Source of the DNA: Egerieenecus sp048201975
Lineage (GTDB): Bacteria > Bacillota > Clostridia > Christensenellales > Aristaeellaceae
Length of the DNA stretch: 27,065 nucleotides
Assembly (NCBI GenBank): GCA_048201975.1
Contig: DBFBGQ010000003.1
Span: 1 to 27,065 of the forward strand
Direction: 5' to 3'
The notes under the pieces were generated by a model. It was given only the letters and a program-made list of their open reading frames with translations. It did not search any database and had not been told where the DNA came from. Both the position numbers and the translations under genes were made by a program. Numbering within the stretch: the first letter of the stretch is position 1; each line of letters starts with the position of its first letter. Positions 7,733 to 16,800 of this stretch are shown here, in pieces.

Positions 7733-7769
7733 GGCGCCGCGCGGGGGGCGCGCCCCCTTCTCCGGCGCC
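7733..7769 (+). other. GC-rich stem-loop in the mntP leader
   Basis: GGCGCCG (7733-7739) pairs with CGGCGCC (7763-7769), and an internal GGGGG/CCCCC stem can stack inside. No U tract follows, so it is not a terminator. It ends about a dozen bases before the start codon, near the GAAGGG ribosome binding site, and could influence translation. Confidence 0.5.
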
Positions 7770-7782
7770 TGTGAAGGGATGA

Positions 7783-8349
7783 ATGGGCGTGTCGCTGGTT
7801 GAGCTGTTTATCATTGCGGTGGGGCTGAGCATGGACGCTTTCGCGGTTTCCGTGTGCAAGGGCCTGTCGGTCCGGCGGGCGAAATTGAGCCATGCGCTGT
7901 GCGTGGGCGCATACTTCGGCGGCTTTCAGGCGCTGATGCCGCTGATCGGCTACCTGCTGGGGACGCAGTTCCAGTCGCTGATCACCAGCATTGACCATTG
8001 GATCGCCTTTGCCCTGCTGGCGCTCATCGGCGGGAACATGATCCGGGAATCCTTCGGCGAGGAGGAGGAGCTGGACGCTTCCTTCACCCCCAAGGCCATG
8101 CTGCCCCTGGCGGTGGCCACCAGCATCGACGCGCTGGCCATGGGCGTCACCTTCGCTTTCCTGCGGGTGAACATCGTTTTCGCGGTGCTCTTCATCGGGG
8201 TGACCACCTTTGTGCTCTCCGCCCTGGGGCTGAAAATCGGCAACATTTTCGGCGCGCGCTTCAAGGCCCTGGCGGAGCGCTTCGGCGGCGTGGTGCTGAT
8301 CCTCATGGGGGTGAAGATCATGCTGGAGCATCTGGGCGTGCTGGGCTGA
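7783..8349 (+). CDS. mntP: Manganese efflux pump MntP
   Basis: This 188-residue protein has six predicted membrane helices and matches the MntP family, which exports Mn2+ and protects against manganese excess. The two internal repeats each carry the family's acidic membrane motif: GLSMDAFAVSVCKGL (residues 14-28) and ATSIDALAMGVTF (near residues 108-120). The cytoplasmic loop between them is acidic (EEEEL). The ATG at 7783 follows GAAGGG at a five-base distance; the GTG two codons later is an alternative. The gene lies 44 bases upstream of thymidine kinase and likely shares its transcript. In many bacteria mntP is controlled by MntR or a manganese riboswitch; neither was recognised here. Confidence 0.93.
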   Translation: MGVSLVELFIIAVGLSMDAFAVSVCKGLSVRRAKLSHALCVGAYFGGFQALMPLIGYLLGTQFQSLITSIDHWIAFALLALIGGNMIRESFGEEEELDASFTPKAMLPLAVATSIDALAMGVTFAFLRVNIVFAVLFIGVTTFVLSALGLKIGNIFGARFKALAERFGGVVLILMGVKIMLEHLGVLG

Positions 8350-8393
8350 GCCCGGCGGGGTGAACGGCGCGAAGCAAAGGAGGAACGCAAACC

Positions 8394-8972
8394 GTGGCAA
8401 AGCTTTATTTCCGCTATGGAGCCATGGGCTCCAGCAAAACGGCCAACGCCATTATGGTGCAGTATAACTATCGGGAGCGCCACCAGCGGGTGCTGATGGT
8501 CAAGCCTGCCCTGGAAAACCGCGACGGCGAACGCATCCTGCGCTCCCGCTGCGGCCTGTCCACCGAGTGCGTCTTCATGGAGGAGCTGGATCAGTACGAC
8601 CTGCGGCAATATGACTGCGTGATTGTGGATGAGGCGCAGTTTCTGACCAAGGCGCAGGTCATGCAGCTGGTGCATATCGTGGACGACCTGAACGTGCCGG
8701 TGATCGCCTACGGCCTGCGGGCGGACTTCCGCGGGGAGTTTTTTGAGGGCAGTCAATGGCTGATGTGCTGGGCCGACACCATCGAAGAGGTCAAAACCAT
8801 CTGCTGGTGCGGCAAGAAGGCCATTTGCAACGCCCGGGTGGCCAACGGCCAGGTGGTCAAGGAGGGGGACCAGATCCTCCTGGGCGGGGATAGCCAGTAC
8901 GTGAGCCTGTGCCGCAAGCACTGGACCCAGGGCGAGCTGGGCAACTACAGGGACCTGAAAATGGGCGACTGA
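8394..8972 (+). CDS. tdk: Thymidine kinase, type II
   Basis: This 192-residue enzyme phosphorylates thymidine in the salvage pathway. It shows the P-loop GAMGSSKT (residues 9-16), the Walker B-type VDEAQFL (near residue 80), the GLRADFRGEFFEGS lasso region and a zinc site built from CWCGKKA and a later SLCRKHW. The Cys-x-Cys spacing of the first zinc pair matches the Escherichia coli subtype. GTG is the start codon, supported by AAAGGAGG ten bases upstream. The gene follows mntP closely and ends before a strong terminator hairpin at 9027-9074. Confidence 0.96.
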   Translation: MAKLYFRYGAMGSSKTANAIMVQYNYRERHQRVLMVKPALENRDGERILRSRCGLSTECVFMEELDQYDLRQYDCVIVDEAQFLTKAQVMQLVHIVDDLNVPVIAYGLRADFRGEFFEGSQWLMCWADTIEEVKTICWCGKKAICNARVANGQVVKEGDQILLGGDSQYVSLCRKHWTQGELGNYRDLKMGD

Positions 8973-9026
8973 GGGCGGCGCGCCGTGATGTTTGCCAGGC
9001 GCGCTTCCCCGCTTCTCCCGCACAGC

Positions 9027-9074
9027 AAAACGTCCGCGCTTTTCATTTTGTTGGAAAAGGCGCGGACGTTTTTA
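9027..9074. terminator. Intrinsic terminator after tdk, shared with the convergent operon
   Basis: The left arm 9027-9044 (AAAACGTCCGCGCTTTTC) pairs with 9054-9072 with one bulged G, around a nine-base loop. Five T follow the GC-rich part on the plus strand and four A lead it, so it can stop transcripts from both tdk and the minus-strand gene ending at 9086. Confidence 0.88.
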
Positions 9075-9085
9075 CTTTTGCCCTG

Positions 9086-9703
9086 TTACCGGATGAAGTT
9101 GGTGGCGACCTTGGGATTTTCCGGGGGATTCAGGCCCTGGCGGCGGGCCAGGTCGATGCACTTGATCAGCCAGGCCATGTTCTTGCCCAGGTTGGTCATG
9201 GTCTGCAGGCCCTCGGCGTCCTGGGCGGCCTCCTGGGCCGCGTTGCCGTGGATGTTGTTCCAATAGGTGGAGGACACCACCGGCATGCGGTTGATGGTGA
9301 AGTATTTGTTGATCACGTCAAAGGAGGCGGTGGTGCCGGCCCGGCGGGCGCTGAGCACCGCGGCGCCGGGCTTGCAGGCGAAGTTCCGCCCCGCGGAGTA
9401 AAAGGCCCGGTCCAGCACCGTCAGCAGCCGGGCGCTGGGATGGGCGTAGTACACCGGCGAGCCGAAAATGAATCCGTCGCAGTCCTTGGCCTTGCGGGCA
9501 ATCTCGTTGACGATGTCGTCAAAGACGCACTGACCCGCCTTGCGGCAATGGCCGCAGGCGATGCAGTCGGGCAGCGGCTCGTTGCCCAGGAAGATGGTTT
9601 CCGTTCCAATCCCTTCCTCTTCGATGGCCTGGGCGGCCTGGCGCAGGGCCAGGGCAGTGCAGCCGTCGGGGTGGGAGCTGCCGTTGATCAGCATCACTTT
9701 CAT
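9086..9703 (-). CDS. Flavodoxin-fold FMN reductase with Cys cluster (iron-sulfur flavoprotein-like)
   Basis: This 205-residue protein starts with the FMN-phosphate loop typical of NADPH-dependent FMN reductases (INGSSHPDGCT, residues 6-16). It has the second loop GFIFGSPVYYAHPSARL near residue 80. Four cysteines, Cys47, Cys50, Cys53 and Cys59, are spaced C-x2-C-x2-C-x5-C. This is the compact motif that binds a 4Fe-4S cluster in iron-sulfur flavoproteins of anaerobes. It probably moves electrons in redox or oxidative-stress chemistry; the partner is unknown. GGAGG precedes the ATG. It lies 22 bases after tgt and ends the operon at the shared terminator. Confidence 0.82.
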   Translation of the reverse strand: MKVMLINGSSHPDGCTALALRQAAQAIEEEGIGTETIFLGNEPLPDCIACGHCRKAGQCVFDDIVNEIARKAKDCDGFIFGSPVYYAHPSARLLTVLDRAFYSAGRNFACKPGAAVLSARRAGTTASFDVINKYFTINRMPVVSSTYWNNIHGNAAQEAAQDAEGLQTMTNLGKNMAWLIKCIDLARRQGLNPPENPKVATNFIR

Positions 9704-9725
9704 GGGGTTTCCTCCTCTCCCGGAT

Positions 9726-10853
9726 TCAGAAGTTCCGGCTCATGTCGTACTTGGCGTAGAAATCCTTGCGGAAGTCCAGGAAGCGGTCCTCGGCGATGGC
9801 CTGCCGAATCTGCTCCATCAAACGGATCAGGAAGCGCAGGTTGTGGATGGACAGCAGCCTGCCGCCGGTGATCTCCCCGGCCTTGATCAGATGGCGCACA
9901 TAGGCCCGGGTGAAATGGGTGCAGGCGTAGCAGTCGCATTCCGGGTCGATGGGGGTGAAGTCCCGGGCGTAGCGGGCGTTGCGCACCACCAGGCGGCCGG
10001 CGCTGGTCAGGGCCGTGCCGTTGCGGGCAATGCGGGTGGCCAGCACGCAGTCGAACATATCCACGCCCCGCAGCACGCCCTCGATCAGGCAATCCGGAGT
10101 GCCCACACCCATAAGGTAGCGGGGCTTATGCACCGGCATATGGGGCATCAGCTCTTCCAGCATTTCATACATCACCGGCTTGGGCTCGCCTACGCTCAGC
10201 CCGCCGATGCCGTAGCCGATGAAATCCATATCGCTGAGGGCCTTGGCGCTCTCCACGCGCAGATCCTTGTAAAACGCGCCCTGGACAATGCCGAACAGCG
10301 CCTGGTCCTCCCGGGAGTGAAAGTCCTTGCAGCGCTGGGCCCAGCGGTGGGTGCGCTCCATGTTCACCCGGGCGGTCTCGTGGTCGCAGGGGTAGGGCGA
10401 GCATACGTCAAAGGCCATGGCGATGTCCGCGCCCAGCTTCTGCTGGATGTCCATGGAGGTTTCCGGGCCGATGAACTGCCGGGAACCGTCCAGGTGGCTC
10501 TGGAAGGTGACGCCCTCCTCGGCGATGGTGCGTATCCCCGCCAGGGAGAACACCTGGAACCCGCCGCTATCGGTGAGGATGGGCTTGTGCCAGTCCATGA
10601 AGCGGTGCAGCCCGCCGGCCTCCGCCACCAGGTCTGCGCCGGGGCGCAGGTGCAGGTGGTAGGTGTTGCTCAGCAGAATCTGCGTGCCGATTTCCTCCAT
10701 CTCCCGGGAGGTCATGGCCTTGACCACGGCCGCAGTCCCCACGGGCATATAAATGGGGGTTTGAATATCCCCGTGGGGGGTATGCAGCACCCCCAGCCGC
10801 GCCCCGGACTGGGCGCAGGTGTGAATCAGCTCATAGGAAAAGGGTTGGCTCAT
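9726..10853 (-). CDS. tgt: tRNA-guanine transglycosylase (queuine/preQ1 insertion)
   Basis: This 375-residue enzyme exchanges guanine for preQ1 at wobble position 34 of Asp, Asn, His and Tyr tRNAs. Key features are the general-base Asp in ILTDSGGFQVFSL (near residue 95), GGLSVGEPK, the nucleophilic Asp in RGVDMFDCVLATR (near residue 270) and the zinc site CDCYACTHF with a downstream His. The ATG at 10853 follows AAGGAGCG, and the family sequence begins immediately after it; longer readings upstream overlap the rluA-type gene. No preQ1 or queuosine biosynthesis genes are in the window, so the base may be made elsewhere or salvaged. Confidence 0.97.
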   Translation of the reverse strand: MSQPFSYELIHTCAQSGARLGVLHTPHGDIQTPIYMPVGTAAVVKAMTSREMEEIGTQILLSNTYHLHLRPGADLVAEAGGLHRFMDWHKPILTDSGGFQVFSLAGIRTIAEEGVTFQSHLDGSRQFIGPETSMDIQQKLGADIAMAFDVCSPYPCDHETARVNMERTHRWAQRCKDFHSREDQALFGIVQGAFYKDLRVESAKALSDMDFIGYGIGGLSVGEPKPVMYEMLEELMPHMPVHKPRYLMGVGTPDCLIEGVLRGVDMFDCVLATRIARNGTALTSAGRLVVRNARYARDFTPIDPECDCYACTHFTRAYVRHLIKAGEITGGRLLSIHNLRFLIRLMEQIRQAIAEDRFLDFRKDFYAKYDMSRNF

Positions 10854-10873
10854 GCGTTCGCTCCTTGCTCGTT

Positions 10874-11563
10874 TTACCGGTAGCTTGTCCCGCCCATGTC
10901 CAATAGATCCTGGTACATGGTCCAGATGCCCCCATAGGGCACGTCGTAAAAGGTCATGGGTTCCCGCGTCACGGGATGGGTAAATGTCAGCTTGTAGCCC
11001 CACAGGGCGATCTGCTGGCCGGGAATGCCGTGGCCGTAGCGGTTGTCCCCCCACAGGGGCGCGCCGGCGTGGGCCATCTGCACGCGAATTTGGTGATTGC
11101 GCCCGGTCTCCAGGGAAATGGCGCACAGGGCGGTGCCCTCCCGGCGGTCGATGCACTGGCCGTGGAGGATGGCCTCCTGGGCGCCCTTCACGTCCGCCTC
11201 GCAGACCTCCACCTGATTGAGCCGGGAATCCTTCACCAGGTAATCCACCAGGGTGAAGCTGTCCTGCACGGGGCCGGTGACCACGCACAGGTATTCCCGG
11301 CCCATCTCGTGGGTGGCCACCTGGGCGGACAGCCGCGCCGCCGCCTTGCTGGTGCGGGCGAATACCATCAGCCCGCCCACAGGCCGGTCCATGCGGTGCA
11401 CCAGCCCCAGATAAACCCGGCCGGGCTTTCCATACTTGACCTTGATGTATTCCTTCAGCTCAGTGAGCATGTCCGTATCCCCAGTGCGGTCGGCCTGGGA
11501 GAGCATGTTCGGCGGCTTCACCGCTACCAGCACGTGGTTATCCTCATAAACAATGCTAGGCAC
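10874..11563 (-). CDS. RluA-family pseudouridine synthase
   Basis: This 229-residue protein converts specific uridines in rRNA or tRNA to pseudouridine. The catalytic Asp59 lies in LVHRMDRPVGGLMV, the defining RluA motif. Other family blocks are IVYEDNHVLVAVKPPNML (residues 4-21), EYLCVVTG, LETGRNHQIRVQMAHAG and PLWGDNRYG. No N-terminal S4 domain is present, matching the shorter family members such as RluC/RluA-like synthases without S4. The ATG overlaps the end of the upstream methyltransferase gene by eight bases, and tgt follows after 20 bases. Its RNA target cannot be read from the sequence. Confidence 0.92.
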   Translation of the reverse strand: MPSIVYEDNHVLVAVKPPNMLSQADRTGDTDMLTELKEYIKVKYGKPGRVYLGLVHRMDRPVGGLMVFARTSKAAARLSAQVATHEMGREYLCVVTGPVQDSFTLVDYLVKDSRLNQVEVCEADVKGAQEAILHGQCIDRREGTALCAISLETGRNHQIRVQMAHAGAPLWGDNRYGHGIPGQQIALWGYKLTFTHPVTREPMTFYDVPYGGIWTMYQDLLDMGGTSYR

Positions 11564-12419
11564 GGAACCACCGCCCCGTAGCCCCGCAGGGCAGCACGCC
11601 CCCCGCCCGGGCGGGCAGGCACAGCTCCTGGCTGTCCACCTGGCCGCCGAAACGGGAGACCACGCATCTTTCGATGATGTTGCTCAGCACGCTGGCCTGA
11701 AAGCCCGTGGTGTAGCTGTTCACCAGAAAGAACAGCGGCTGGGGGTTCAGGGCCTGGGCGCAGGTGTCGACGAGCCCATAGAGCTCGTTCTCCAGCTTCC
11801 ACACCTCCCCGGAGGGTCCCCGGCCATAGCTGGGCGGGTCCATGAGGATGCCGTCATAGCTGTTGCCCCGGCGAATCTCCCGCTGCACAAAGCGCAGGGC
11901 GTCCTCCACAATCCAGCGGCAGCTGGTTTCCGGCAGCTCGGAAAGCTCGCGGTTTTCCTTGGCCCACTGCACCATGCCCTTGGCCGCGTCCACATGGGTC
12001 ACATGGGCCCCCGCCTGGGCGCAGGCCAGTGTGGCTCCGCCGGTGTAGCCGAACAGGTTGAGCACCCGGGGCTGCTTGCGGCCGCTGCTCCGCAGCCGCT
12101 CCGCCATCCACACCCAGTTGGCCGCCTGCTCCGGAAACAGTCCCGTATGCTTGAACCCCGTGGGCCGCACGTAGAAGCGCAGCCCCTGGTGCGCGACGGT
12201 CCAGCGCTCCGGCAGGCGCGCGAAGAATTCCCACTCGCCCCCGCCACGGTCCGAGCGGTGGTACCAGGCCTGGGCCTGCGCCCACAGCGCGGGATCCGCC
12301 TTGGGCCAAATGGTCTGCGGGTCGGGGCGGCGAAGGATCACGTCGCCCCAGCGCTCCAGCTTTTCTCCGTCGCCGGTGTCCAGCACTTCAAAGTCCTTCC
12401 AGGTGGTGGTGAGGAACAT
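11556..12419 (-). CDS. Class I SAM-dependent methyltransferase, RlmI/RlmK-like
   Basis: This 287-residue protein resembles the catalytic half of RlmI/RlmK-type 23S rRNA cytosine or guanine methyltransferases. The SAM-binding motif I is VLNLFGYTGGATLACAQAGA (near residue 119) and is followed by VTHVDAAKGMVQWAKEN. The catalytic motif is ILMDPPSYGRGPSGEVWKLE (near residue 192). An upstream GFKHTGLFPEQAANW block is also typical. No N-terminal PUA domain is visible, so substrate recognition may differ from classical RlmI. CAAAGGAGG precedes the ATG. It overlaps the pseudouridine synthase and lies 33 bases after the GH4-like gene. An rRNA substrate is inferred from the family and its neighbours. 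Confidence 0.87.
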   Translation of the reverse strand: MFLTTTWKDFEVLDTGDGEKLERWGDVILRRPDPQTIWPKADPALWAQAQAWYHRSDRGGGEWEFFARLPERWTVAHQGLRFYVRPTGFKHTGLFPEQAANWVWMAERLRSSGRKQPRVLNLFGYTGGATLACAQAGAHVTHVDAAKGMVQWAKENRELSELPETSCRWIVEDALRFVQREIRRGNSYDGILMDPPSYGRGPSGEVWKLENELYGLVDTCAQALNPQPLFFLVNSYTTGFQASVLSNIIERCVVSRFGGQVDSQELCLPARAGGVLPCGATGRWFRA

Positions 12420-12452
12420 AGGCGCCTCCTTTGTGGATGCCGGTCCGGCCGC

Positions 12453-13754
12453 TCACAGGCGGGGCAGCACGTCCCGGTGCAGTTCGATGAGCTTGTCCGC
12501 CACGTCCTGGAGATAGAGCCTGTCCAGGCCGTCCAGGGCGGGATCGGTTTCAATGGCCTCCCGGAGCGCGCTCCGGTCGCCGGCGGCGGCGCGGGCAACC
12601 AGGCGGTTGGTTTCGTCCACCGCCCGGAGGATATCCGCCAGGGCCTCGGGAACGCGCCGGGGCGTGGTCGCGTCCTGCCCGGCGCGCAGGGCCAGTTCTG
12701 CCTCTATCATAGCATGGTTTTCCAGCTGTGGCAACACGCCGCGGTTGCGCCGGGTGACGGCGGGAACCCGCAGATCCGTCCCCCGCAGCAGCGCCAAAGC
12801 CAGCTGCACGGGCCGCTGGGCCGGAGCCTTCGAGAGCAGCACCAGCTGCGCCATCATGCCCTCCCGGCTGTCCGGGCCCTTGTCCGCCACGGTGTTCATG
12901 TGCAGGATGCGCTCCTTGCGCTGCTCCACGCTCTCCCCGAAGGCCGGCTCCGCCTCGGGGATGAAGTCCGGCTGGGCAGGCAGGAACTCCGCGTGCTGGG
13001 TCACCTTGCCCATGGGCGCCGCCCCGTACCAGTCCAGCCAGCGCCGGGCCAGGCGGCCCAGCTCGCCCTTGCGGACGAGTTCCTCCGCCGCGGGGAGCAG
13101 GTCCGCGCCGGTGGCGGCGTCCCGCAGGGAAAGCAGAAAGGCGAAACCCGGCAGCCCGGCGATGTCCGCCTCCAGGGCGGAGGGCTTGCGATGCAGCGCG
13201 TGGGCCAGCCCCTCCAGGCCGTTGGCCCCCCGCAGGGGGGTGGGCCCCAACCCGTAGCAACGGAAACCCGCGTCCGCAAACACCGCGCAGATCCGCGCCA
13301 TGGGCTGGGCCAGGTTGATCACCAGGGCATCGGGGCAGGCGTAGGCCATTTCCTCGCACAGGTCCAGGACCTTGCCGCCCCCCCGCAGGGCGTGCATCAG
13401 CCCGCCTAGCCCGCCGTTCACCCGCGCCTGGTCGGAGAGCCCGGGATCCTCCTCGCTCTGCCCGGCCAGGGCGTCCCGGTCCATGCGAAAGCGGCTGGCA
13501 GGCATGCAGTCCCCGGCATAGATGACGCAGTCGGCCTCCTCCAGCACCTGGGGCAGGTCCTCGCTCACCAGCGCCCGGCCCCCCAGGCCGCGCTTGCGGT
13601 ACATGGCGTCCATGTACCGCTGCAGCATCCCCTGCATGGCGGGATTGTTTTCATAGACCGCCGTGTCCGCCCCCTGGTTGCCTGCAAAGAGCAGGTCCGC
13701 CAGCAGGGTGGGCAGCAGCATGGGAATATCCTGACCGATCAGGGCGAACTTCAT
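12453..13754 (-). CDS. GH4-like (alpha-galactosidase/6-phospho-glucosidase family) protein lacking catalytic motifs
   Basis: The 433-residue protein follows the layout of NAD- and metal-dependent family 4 glycosidases. It has an N-terminal Rossmann strand (MKFALIG), a DCVIYAGD strand, the ALVINLAQPMARIC block aligned with the usual N-x-NP motif, and a C-terminal helical part ending AAGDRSALREAIETDP. The residues that define activity are altered. The metal-binding CHS segment appears as YGLGPTPL, the NH-containing motif as PGFAFLLSL, and the NxPNxG-x-LP motif as LRVPAVTRRNRGVLPQL. The glycine-rich NAD loop is also atypical (GQDIP). It may be a non-catalytic or repurposed relative. GGGAGGG supports the start. 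It sits between ileS and RNA-modification genes, an odd place for a sugar enzyme. Confidence 0.7.
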   Translation of the reverse strand: MKFALIGQDIPMLLPTLLADLLFAGNQGADTAVYENNPAMQGMLQRYMDAMYRKRGLGGRALVSEDLPQVLEEADCVIYAGDCMPASRFRMDRDALAGQSEEDPGLSDQARVNGGLGGLMHALRGGGKVLDLCEEMAYACPDALVINLAQPMARICAVFADAGFRCYGLGPTPLRGANGLEGLAHALHRKPSALEADIAGLPGFAFLLSLRDAATGADLLPAAEELVRKGELGRLARRWLDWYGAAPMGKVTQHAEFLPAQPDFIPEAEPAFGESVEQRKERILHMNTVADKGPDSREGMMAQLVLLSKAPAQRPVQLALALLRGTDLRVPAVTRRNRGVLPQLENHAMIEAELALRAGQDATTPRRVPEALADILRAVDETNRLVARAAAGDRSALREAIETDPALDGLDRLYLQDVADKLIELHRDVLPRL

Positions 13755-13767
13755 CGGATCCCTCCCG

Positions 13768-13793
13768 AAAAGGGGGGAGGCGCCGCCTCCCCC
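13768..13793 (-). terminator. Intrinsic terminator after ileS
   Basis: A perfect nine-base stem, 13773-13781 with 13785-13793 (GGGGGAGGC and its complement), has a three-base loop. On the minus strand it is followed by CUUUU and then the ribosome binding site of the GH4-like gene. The U run is short, so partial read-through into the downstream genes is likely; no separate promoter was seen in the 54-base gap. Confidence 0.65.
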
Positions 13794-13808
13794 GATGGTT
13801 GCATGTGT

Positions 13809-16800
13809 TTACTTGCGGATGGCGATGGTGGCCTTTTCGCCGTTGATGTCCCACTCCTTGGCAATCCAGCCCTGGGCGGGAGCCTCCCGGGTCAGGGACA
13901 GGGCCAGCACGCCCCGCATGATCATTTCCCGGCCCGTTTCGATGGCGGCAGCCAGCTTTTCGCCGCACTGGCAGCGCACCTGGATGCGGTCGGTGACCTC
14001 GTAGCCCGCCTCCTTGCGCATGGTCTGCACCTTGCTGACGATCTCCCGGGCATAGCCTTCGTCAATGAGAGCCTGGGTCAGGTTGGTATCCAGCACCACG
14101 GTGACGCCCCGGTCCTGCTGGGCCATGAATCCCGGCTTCTGGGTGGGTTCGGTGAGCACGTCGCCGCCGCTGAGCTCCACCTGGGTCCCCTCCAGCTCAA
14201 AGCGCACGGTTTCTCCCGCGGCGAAGGCATCCACCACTTCGTTGCCGTCCAGGGTTTGCAGGTGCTGGCCGATCTTGCCCAGGAGCTTGCCGTACTTGGG
14301 CCCCAGGGTGCGCATCTGCGGCTTGAGCTTGTAGGAGGTGAAGGCCCGGGCATCCTCGGTGAAGATCACCTGCTTCACGTTCAGCTCGTCCTTGCACAGC
14401 TCGCTGTAGGCGGCGTCAAAGCTGGCGCCCTTGACATACAGGGCGGCGGCGGGCTGGCGCACCTTCATGTTGGCGGCGTTGCGGCAGGCGCGGCCCAGCT
14501 GCACCACGGCCAGCAGGGCCTCCATCTGCCGCTCCATGTCCTGATCCACCCGTGCGGCGTCGCAGGCGGGGAAATCGCACAGATGGACGCTCTCCGGCGC
14601 GCCGGGCACGTTGTTCACCACCAGGTTCTGGTAGATTTCCTCGGCCATGAAGGGCACGAAGGGCGCGATGACCTTGCTCAGGGTGACCAGCACGTGGTAC
14701 AGCGTGGCGAAGGCCGCCTCCTTGTCCCCGGCCATGCCCTTGCCCCAGAAGCGTTCCCGGCCCCGGCGCACATACCAGTTGGACAATTCGTCCACAAAGT
14801 CCTCGATGGCCCCGGCGGGCTCAATGATGCGGTAGGCGGTCAGGTCCGCGTCCACCTTGGCGATGAGGCTGTTGAGCTTGGAGAGGATCCACTTGTCCAT
14901 CAGGCTCAGCTCCACCTTTTCCAGCGGATGGGCCGCGGGGTCGAAGCCGTCGATCTGGGCGTACATGGCGAAGAAGGCGTAGACATTTTGCAGCGTGCCC
15001 AGGAACTTCCGCTGGCCCTCCTGCACCGCTTCCTCGGAGAAGCGCTTGGGCAGCCAGGGGGCGGTGCAGGTGTAGAAGTACCAGCGCAGGGCGTCCGCGC
15101 CAAACTTGTCCAGCATCTGGAAGGGATCCACCACGTTGCCCAGGTGCTTGGACATTTTGCGGCCCTCCCCATCCTGAACGTGGCCCATAACGATGCAGTT
15201 GTCAAAGGGCGCGCGATCGAACAGCACCGTCGAAATGGCCTCCAGGGTGTAGAACCAGCCGCGGGTCTGGTCGATGGCCTCGGAGATGAAGTCCGCGGGG
15301 AAGTTCTGCTCAAACTTCTCCTTGTTTTCAAAGGGATAATGCCACTGGGCGAAGGGCATGGAGCCGGAATCGTACCAGCAGTCGATGACGTCGTGCACGC
15401 GGTGCATCTCGCCGCCGCATTTTTCGCAGCGCAGGGCCACCTCGTCGATGTAGGGGCGGTGGAGCTCGATATCCGGGCCGGGGTCCTTCACGGCCATGCG
15501 GCGCAGCTCCTCAATGGAGCCCACCACGTGCACATGGCCGCAGGAGCAGGTCCACACGGGCAGGGGCGTGCCCCAGTAGCGCTCCCGGCTCAATCCCCAG
15601 TCGATGACGTTCTCCAGGAAGTTGCCCATGCGGCCTTCCTTGATGTGGTCGGGCATCCAATTGATGGAGCGGTTGTTGCGCAGCAGGTTGTCCCGCACCG
15701 CGGTCATGCGGATGTACCAGGTGGGGCGGGGGTAATACAGCAGGGGCGTATCGCACCGCCAGCAGAAGGGATAATCATGGGCGAAGGGCAGCGCCGCAAA
15801 GAGCAGGCCCCGCTCCTTCAGGTCCTCCAGGATCAGGGGATCGGCCTTTTTCACAAACACGCCGGGCCACTTGGTCTCCTGGGTCATGCAGCCCTGGGTG
15901 TCCACCAGGTTCACAAAGGGCAATCCGTTGAGCTGGCACACCCGGTTGTCATCCTCGCCAAAGGCGGGGGCGATGTGCACGATGCCCGTGCCGTCCTCCA
16001 TGGTGACATAGCTGTCGCACACCACGTACCAGGCGGGCTTGTCCGGCTCCACAAAGCGGTACAGGGGCTCGTAGGCCATGCCCCGCAGGCTTTCCCCGGG
16101 CATCTCCTCCAGGATGGTCACTTCCTTGCCCGCAAAGACCCGCTCCACCAGGGCCTTGGCCATGATAAAGTCCTCGCCCTCGCAGCGCAGGCGGCAGTAG
16201 GTGTCCTTGGGGCTGACGCACAGGGCCAGGTTGGAGGGCAGGGTCCAGGGGGTGGTGGTCCAGGCCAGGAGGGAGGTGTTCTCCATATCCCTGACCTTGA
16301 AGCGGACGATGGCGGAGATCTCCTTGACGTTTTTGTAGCCCTGGGCCACCTCGTGGCTGGACAGGGCGGTGCCGCAGCGGGGGCAATAGGGGGCGATCTT
16401 GTGCCCCAGGTAGAGCATGCCCTTGTCGTAGATCTGCTTCAGGCTCCACCATTCGCTCTCAATATAATCATTGTGGTAGGTGACGTAGGGGTGCTCCATG
16501 TCCACCCAGTAGCCCACCTGGTCGCTCATCTTCTCCCACTCGTGGAGGTATTTCCACACGCTCTTTTTGCACTCGCCGATAAAGGGCTCGATGCCGTACT
16601 GCTCGATCTGCGGCTTGCCGTCCAGGCCCAGGATCTTCTCCACCTCCAGCTCCACGGGCAGGCCATGGGTATCCCAGCCCGCCTTGCGGGTGACGCTCTT
16701 GCCCTTCATGGTCCAGAAGCGGGGGAACAGGTCCTTGATCACGCGGGTTTCGATGTGGCCGATATGGGGCTTGCCGTTGGCCGTGGGCGGGCCGTCGAAA

